Source: Pegea sp. RAD2-039
Taxonomy: Eukaryota; Chordata; Thaliacea; Salpida; Salpidae
Assembly (NCBI GenBank): GCA_034620365.1
Contig: JAQGEQ010000133.1
Coordinates: 157,001 to 221,000 of the forward strand
DNA: 64,000 nt
Direction of reading: 5' to 3'
Position 1 is the stretch's first letter. The number at the start of each line of letters is the position of its first letter. A program made the position numbers and the translations under genes. Positions 59,333 to 64,000 of the stretch are shown here, in pieces. Under the pieces are notes generated by a model that saw only the letters and a list, made by a program, of their open reading frames with translations, did not search any database and was not told the DNA's origin.

Positions 59333-59468
59333 AAAAATACTTAGTTGATAAACAGATGCAAAAGTACATCTTCCAAATAATGCATTTATAAATACTGGAT
59401 TTGGTATTTCAGTAAAAAATGATTTTTTAAATGTTATATATAAGCCACATAATAACTTATGTTTGTGG
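59333..59468 (-). ncRNA. Family A' candidate small-RNA unit
   Basis: Exact box (59,461-59,468), exactly 20 nt, TTATATA (59,434-59,440). The hairpin AGATGCAAAAGTACATCT (59,354-59,371) has one mismatch and T5 ends it (59,333-59,337). The body is shared with 5,786. Confidence 0.45.
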
Positions 59469-59730
59469 TTTCATCGAAAATTAGGTATACTTTAATCTTT
59501 TAAAATGAAATTCAAAAAAATATTTACATAAATATTTTTAAAAACGTTGAAAAAATATTTTTAAAAAAATGTTTAATCAATTATTTTTTAACAGTAAAAA
59601 ATGGAAAAATATTAATTTACTTTGTTGCAAAAAACATCCACCCGTCTACAAATTGTACAATTCATTAAAGTGGCTCAATAAAATACTAATTTAGTTCCAA
59701 ATATTTGTTGTTGTAACCAAAATACGCTAA

Positions 59731-59744
59731 CTGCTAGGTGACGC
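59731..59744 (+). promoter_or_regulatory. G+C word CTGCTAGGTGACGC
   Basis: About 263 bp upstream of the minus-strand A' box. Its surroundings match 5,200-5,560 directly. Confidence 0.38.
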
Positions 59745-60054
59745 AAGGAGTAAAAAGAAAAAATTATTAGTTTTGATAAGGAAATTGATAATAAAGATTT
59801 TTTGTTGACTATCTAAGCTTATTATTATTTACTTATTTTGAGGCACTTTTGATTTTATGGATATGAATTCAAAAATGTCACCAAAAACTGAAAACCGCTT
59901 TTGTACATGCATCAAAATAAATAATTATATTAAAGAACATACCATATCAAATTACGAAACAAATTATTCATTTCAGAAAATATATCAAAGTTGTTGTCTC
60001 GGTGATGTGAAATGCATTAATCTTTAGATATTTAAATATTAGTAAAAGGTGTCA

Positions 60055-60069
60055 TCGACATTTAGTCAA
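60055..60069. other. TCGAC hairpin, broken copy
   Basis: TCGACATTTAGTCAA: one stem pair lost. Confidence 0.3.
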
Positions 60070-60295
60070 TTTCAAATTACCTTCTTTCAAAAGTTAAAAT
60101 TTTATTTTATTACTTTGTAAAAATTTGTTTAATAAAATGTATTTCAAAACAATTTATTTTTTTAAATACTATAAATTTAAATTCGTAAAAAGTACGAACA
60201 AAACAGTTATAGAAACGTTCTTTTTTAAAGTATTACCAAACTTTCCTTTAAAATATTTGATGTTATGAATTTGTACAAACAATTATGACGTCAGC

Positions 60296-60303
60296 TATGA
60301 AGT
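60296..60303. promoter_or_regulatory. CRE-like palindrome TGACGTCA
   Basis: Follows ACAAACAATTA. The equivalent site near 41,965 has decayed to TGAGACTCA. Confidence 0.3.
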
Positions 60304-60504
60304 CTTTTTTTCAATAAAAATGTTTAAATGCAAAAAAATTCAGAATCTTTTGTAAAAAACCTCAGTCAAAATTTGCAAATAAAATTATTCTAACACAATA
60401 TAACAGTTATTTAAAAGTTTATTTTTAGTTTTTTATCACTTTCATAACTGGTTATAAACTGGTTATAAACTATAAAAATTCTAATTAGAAGACTAAAATT
60501 AAAA

Positions 60505-60555
60505 ATGATCAATCGTACTGACGATGAAAAAATATATCAAAGGCCACGTGACTTT
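60505..60555 (-). promoter_or_regulatory. E-box block with canonical CACGTG
   Basis: CAATCGTACTGACG then GGCCACGTGAC (CACGTG at 60,545-60,550): the only copy with a full USF-type E-box. No B' box lies downstream; the module is cut. Confidence 0.42.
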
Positions 60556-60979
60556 TTGTTTTAAAAATTGAGAGTACTATAAGACTCACATATCATTTTC
60601 GTTTGATCTTCAAAATAATTTGCAAATCATACAAACCATTAAAGTAATTTATCCAGAGACTATTAATGTTCAAGATATTCTATTTGCTAGAGAACGCAAA
60701 CGATAAAAGCAAAAGTTGAAATTAATGTTTTTATGAATTAATGTCATAATTTTATGAAAGAATACAGAAATTAAATAATTGTGAAAAGTTTTTAAAAACC
60801 TTATAACAAATTTTAGAAATAATTTGTCTGAAATTCATACCAACTGAACTCTAGATTGCGACAAAGTAATAAATATTGAAAAACTCAAGAATGCCTTATT
60901 TAACAATAATCAGTGGCTACTTAAAATTCAACTTGGAGTCCAAATACTTTTAAACGAAAATTCAGTTAGTAAATTATTT

Positions 60980-61330
60980 GAATAACTTGAATTTCCATTT
61001 TTTACAAAAATTATATATATATATCTAGAAATTATATATATATAAGCATAAATAAATCAATATATTTTTTTTATTAATTGAATTGTTTAAAAAACTATTA
61101 TCACTACGTATTTTGCAAGATGCAGTCTTACATCTATCTATCAAACAATTACTTATAATACTAAGAAATCTAAAATTTTTACAGTTATTTTAATTATTAG
61201 CTTGAATTTTAAACTTCTGTTTTTTCAAGCAACTTTTTAAGTTCATTTTATTTTGTTTATTTTTTACAAACAATATAAGAAAAGTCAAATTGTTTATAAA
61301 CATTTATAAACAGTTTATTTACATTAGTCT
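60980..61330 (+). repeat. Direct repeat with 62,620-62,940
   Basis: About 330 bp, starting with a TA-rich run and ending at AACAGTTTATTTACA. Each copy carries one A-type hairpin. Confidence 0.7.
61037..61135 (+). ncRNA. Family A-like unit lacking the box
   Basis: TATATAAG (about 61,037-61,046) and a hairpin AGATGCAGTCTTACATCT (61,118-61,135, one mismatch). Nothing like CCACAAAC lies 20 nt upstream; a TA repeat occupies the position. Confidence 0.2.
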
Positions 61331-61600
61331 AAAAAAATAACTTTTTTGTATTAACGTTTTCATATATTTTAAAATTTTTAAATGGTTTTAAAATCTTCAA
61401 TAAACGACTTGTTTGATACAACCTCTAAAATGTTGAATCTTTTAGTAAAGCACAAATATTTTGAAGAAACTTGTTTATATAACAGAGCAGAAAAAGATTT
61501 TGCATCAAAGTATTCAAATTAATATATACAAGCCATATATAAACATGATCTAGTACATATTTCACCAATTACAGATTCACAATTCTAAAGATGTGTTTAT
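61330..61600 (+). repeat. Copy of 45,840-46,060 plus an E body
   Basis: Includes a 46-codon open frame at 61,382-61,522 (see rejected items) and the E tract TTTCACCAATTAC near 61,558. Confidence 0.55.
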
Positions 61601-61822
61601 ACAATTATTAGACCAAATTGTTTTTTTTACAAAAAAATAAAAAACTTGAGATTTTCAAAAAACTTTTTGAATATTTTTGAAATCTTTTTAAGCACTCTTT
61701 AAAATGTTTTCAATTTTTTAAAAGTTATTTTATTTTTTTAAAACAACATTTTTCTCTTGTTTGATAATATTTATACGATTTCAATATTATGAAATAATTT
61801 GCAAATATTAAATAAGTTATTT

Positions 61823-61845
61823 TCTTGCTAAATGATTACGCAAGA
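61823..61845 (+). other. Family H hairpin (6-11-6)
   Basis: TCTTGC-N11-GCAAGA with a loop different from the 25-kb copy. Confidence 0.45.
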
Positions 61846-62544
61846 ATAAGTTTTTAATTTTTATTTATTTTCCCAAGATTGAACTAAACGCTTACAACTT
61901 TTAATGTATTCTATTAAACTATTAACGAAATTTTGTTTTTGTCTTCTTCACTTTTATTAGATTTTTATAATTATTATTAAAAGTTTGAATTTGCAGTAAG
62001 TTTTAATACATAACATCGTAAAAGAAACTTTCTAGATAATCTAAAAAAAATCTATAAACTAAAATGACTGTTAGTTTCTCTTTTTGTTTTTAAAATCAAA
62101 TATAAAATAAACAGTTAAAAAAAAGTTAAAATAAATAATTAAATTTCATAAATTATTTTTAATAGAAGATAAATTTTTTTACTTCACTGTTTTCGAGATG
62201 ATTTAAAAACTTTTGATAACGATCAATCTAAGAAAATACTAAATAACTTTTTTTAAAAGCTCTCATTCTCTGTAAAGATTTAATCTCATTTGAATTTATT
62301 ATCAAGCATAATAACAAAAAGAATGTGAAACTTTTAAAATGATTTCAAAGTATCATACAGCTTGCAATACTGGTAAACAGAGAAAATGAAAGAAATTAAA
62401 AGAACATTTTTTTGAATAAGGTATACATACAATAGCATACATACAAGAATACATGTAGTGATTAAAAGGAATAGAATTATTATCTAATGAAAAAAATTTT
62501 TAAAATGGTTTATTATTTTTCTATTTTTATTAAATAGATAATTG

Positions 62545-62567
62545 TCTTGCTTGGTGACTATGCAAGA
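62545..62567 (+). other. Family H hairpin (6-11-6)
   Basis: TCTTGC-N11-GCAAGA; the loop TTGGTGACTAT is close to the 25-kb copy read on its minus strand. Confidence 0.45.
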
Positions 62568-62629
62568 AAAATTTAAACTTTGTTTTAACTAAATACAATT
62601 ACTTAAGTCTCAAAAGTTTTTACGAAAAT

Positions 62630-62732
62630 TATATATATAGAAGCATATATCAATCAGTATATTTTACCTATTAATAGAATTGTAGATAAACCTACTATTA
62701 CTAAGTACTTTGCAAGATGCCCTCTTGCATCT
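62630..62732 (+). ncRNA. Family A-like unit lacking the box
   Basis: ATATATATAG (62,630-62,640) and hairpin AGATGCCCTCTTGCATCT (62,715-62,732), a perfect 6-bp stem with a new loop. No CCACAAAC at the expected place. Confidence 0.22.
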
Positions 62733-63038
62733 ACTTATTAAACAATTATCTATAATAGTAAGAAATATAAAATTTTTACAGTTCTTTTAATTTGTAGCTT
62801 GAATTTTTAACTTCTGTTTTTTTAAACAACTTATTTTGGTTCATTTTATTTTGTTTATGTTTTACAAATAATATAAGAAAAGTCAATATATTTGTAAACA
62901 TTTATAAACAGTTTATTTACAGTAGTCTTAAAAGGTAATTTTTTTACTCATTACACCAATATAATAATATTTCAATTTAAATTACTTTTATGTTTCTATC
63001 TGCAGAGAACTGAATCTCGGGTTGCTAATTGAATTTTC

Positions 63039-63118
63039 GTTGAAAATTATTTCAACTCTAAAGTTAACCCTTCAATTATTTTCTAACGCCTTGTTATTGT
63101 CTAGAGCATAAAAGATCA
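63039..63118 (-). ncRNA. Degenerate family B unit
   Basis: The hairpin GTTGAAAATTATTTCAAC (63,039-63,056) is perfect with an altered loop, but the promoter region is shortened and the box lost (TTTTATGC near 63,108). Confidence 0.22.
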
Positions 63119-63472
63119 AGTTCTAACGAAATAATTTTCGTAGTTTTTATATTGAGCTCTATGTCAACAAAAAATAAATAACAGATAATATTTTTTACTT
63201 TTATTGCTTATTAGCATATTTACTTTTAACTATCAATGTTGAAATTGTGTTGACTATAAACCTATTGCTTTATAACCATGATTAAATATATTAAACATTA
63301 TTATTTTATTAAGTAAATAGACGAAATTTTTTAATTTATTTTCAGAACTAAGAAAACCAAAGTAATTATCTTACTGTTACTTGATATTCAGTTGAACCGA
63401 TAATATTATTATAACAATAATATTTTCAATAACATGATTAGTCGATTAAGGCGCATGAAAAATCTAACAATA

Positions 63473-63590
63473 ACACAAACGTAAGATTGAATATAGTTAA
63501 TATATAACCGTAAAGATTTCGATAAAACAAGATCCGTACGATCTGGTACGCAGTAATGCTAATAATTTTAGAAGATGCACCTTTGCATCT
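63473..63590 (+). ncRNA. Family A candidate small-RNA unit
   Basis: The box is ACACAAAC (one change), exactly 20 nt, TATATAA (63,501-63,507), perfect hairpin AGATGCACCTTTGCATCT (63,573-63,590). The variable block holds GATCCGTACGATC, a self-complementary tract, then TGGTACGCAG. Confidence 0.43.
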
Positions 63591-63699
63591 AATTAAAAAA
63601 GGCTTATATTATGGTAAAAATATAAAGTTTTATCGATTTGGCGAGATCGCTTGATGTTTACAAATTTCTTCTACAAATTCAAAATTAAATTTTCTTTTA

Positions 63700-64000
63700 A
63701 ATGTTGATTAACGTTTTCAGTAATTTAATAAAAAAATTTGGAGCATATAGCAGTTTTTCATAATTATTAATGATTTTTAAGAAACGATAGAAACTCATTA
63801 CTTTTTCTTTAATTTAATGTTACACCCTTTTTTGAAAAAGAAAAGTACATGATAATAGTTAATATTTTTTATCATCTATTAGTTTATTTAGTTTAAACAT
63901 TTAACGTTGAAGTTGGATTGACTATAAAGGTAATATTTTACCTCAATGATTCAATATCTTCTAATCTTGATTTTAATAAGTAACTCCATGAAAAAGTTTT
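63700..64000. other. AT-rich end of window
   Basis: No box or hairpin seen. Confidence 0.5.

Larger units (their letters stand above)
57355..59480 (-). repeat. Inverted partner of 5,750-8,600
   Basis: Order A (57,622), G+C word (57,916), B' (58,500), A' (59,461), all minus strand. Confidence 0.8.

Noticed and set aside
36..63900. Dictyostelid class I RNA genes (DUSE-like box, TATA, very AT-rich genome)
   Set aside because: The box resembles the published DUSE, but dictyostelid genomes are gene-dense and this window has none. The G+C words also look animal-like. Kept only as an analogy.

Overview
The window is very A+T-rich (roughly three quarters or more A+T by eye) and holds no protein gene I can support. 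The longest open frame is 103 codons, which is about what chance gives at this composition. There is no rRNA, no intact tRNA, no CRISPR array and no bacterial-style operon. The DNA looks like non-coding eukaryotic sequence. G+C-rich words resembling animal CTCF, CREB/ATF, ETS and USF sites hint at an animal, but the species is unknown and I name none.

The window is a mosaic of diverged repeat modules of about 0.3-2.4 kb on both strands. Their common denominator is a two-part element: an 8-base box CCACAAAC (29 exact copies by my count, plus about 20 one- or two-base variants), then almost always 20 nt, then a TATA-like box. The layout resembles the PSE-plus-TATA promoters of small nuclear RNA genes. 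About 55-70 nt further on, the main families carry an 18-nt stem-loop of 6 bp, 6 nt, 6 bp. Family A is AGATGC-N6-GCATCT, family B is GTTGAA-N6-TTCAAC, and family C is AACTGC-N5..7-GCAGTT. The stems are unrelated in sequence but share geometry and position. Variants are A' (one repeated body), B' (box CCATACAC), and D, E and G (no 18-nt stem seen). Between the expected start site and the stem-loop lies a 30-40 nt block that often differs between copies whose flanks align well. I read these units as candidate small-RNA genes with a conserved promoter, a variable 5' block and a conserved 3' hairpin. Transcription is inference.

Two further elements recur upstream. A G+C-rich word close to CCGCTAGATGGCGC lies about 260-380 bp before several A/A' boxes and about 500 bp before two C boxes. 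A 45-bp block with a CACATG/CACGTG E-box and CAGCACGAC lies about 245-320 bp before many B/B' boxes. These are candidate distal elements.

Layout: 1-0.9 kb is an inverted copy of 15.1-16.0 kb; 3.8-5.6 kb is a family C module; 5.7-8.6 kb is an A'/B'/A/B'/A cluster, inverted again at 57.4-59.5 kb; 9.2-11.6 kb has B, A, G and C units; 14.8-17.1 kb is directly duplicated at 54.7-57.2 kb; 16.9-21.9 kb is an inverted repeat with 2-kb arms; 22.1-32.5 kb and 39.6-50.4 kb are arms of a giant, indel-rich inverted repeat around a mostly single-copy 7-kb spacer that holds paired CREs and an ETS word; 50.4-53.1 kb, 54.0-60.7 kb and 61.0-63.7 kb carry further copies. The units are not an operon. The plausible reading is that duplication and inversion multiplied small promoter-plus-hairpin cassettes.
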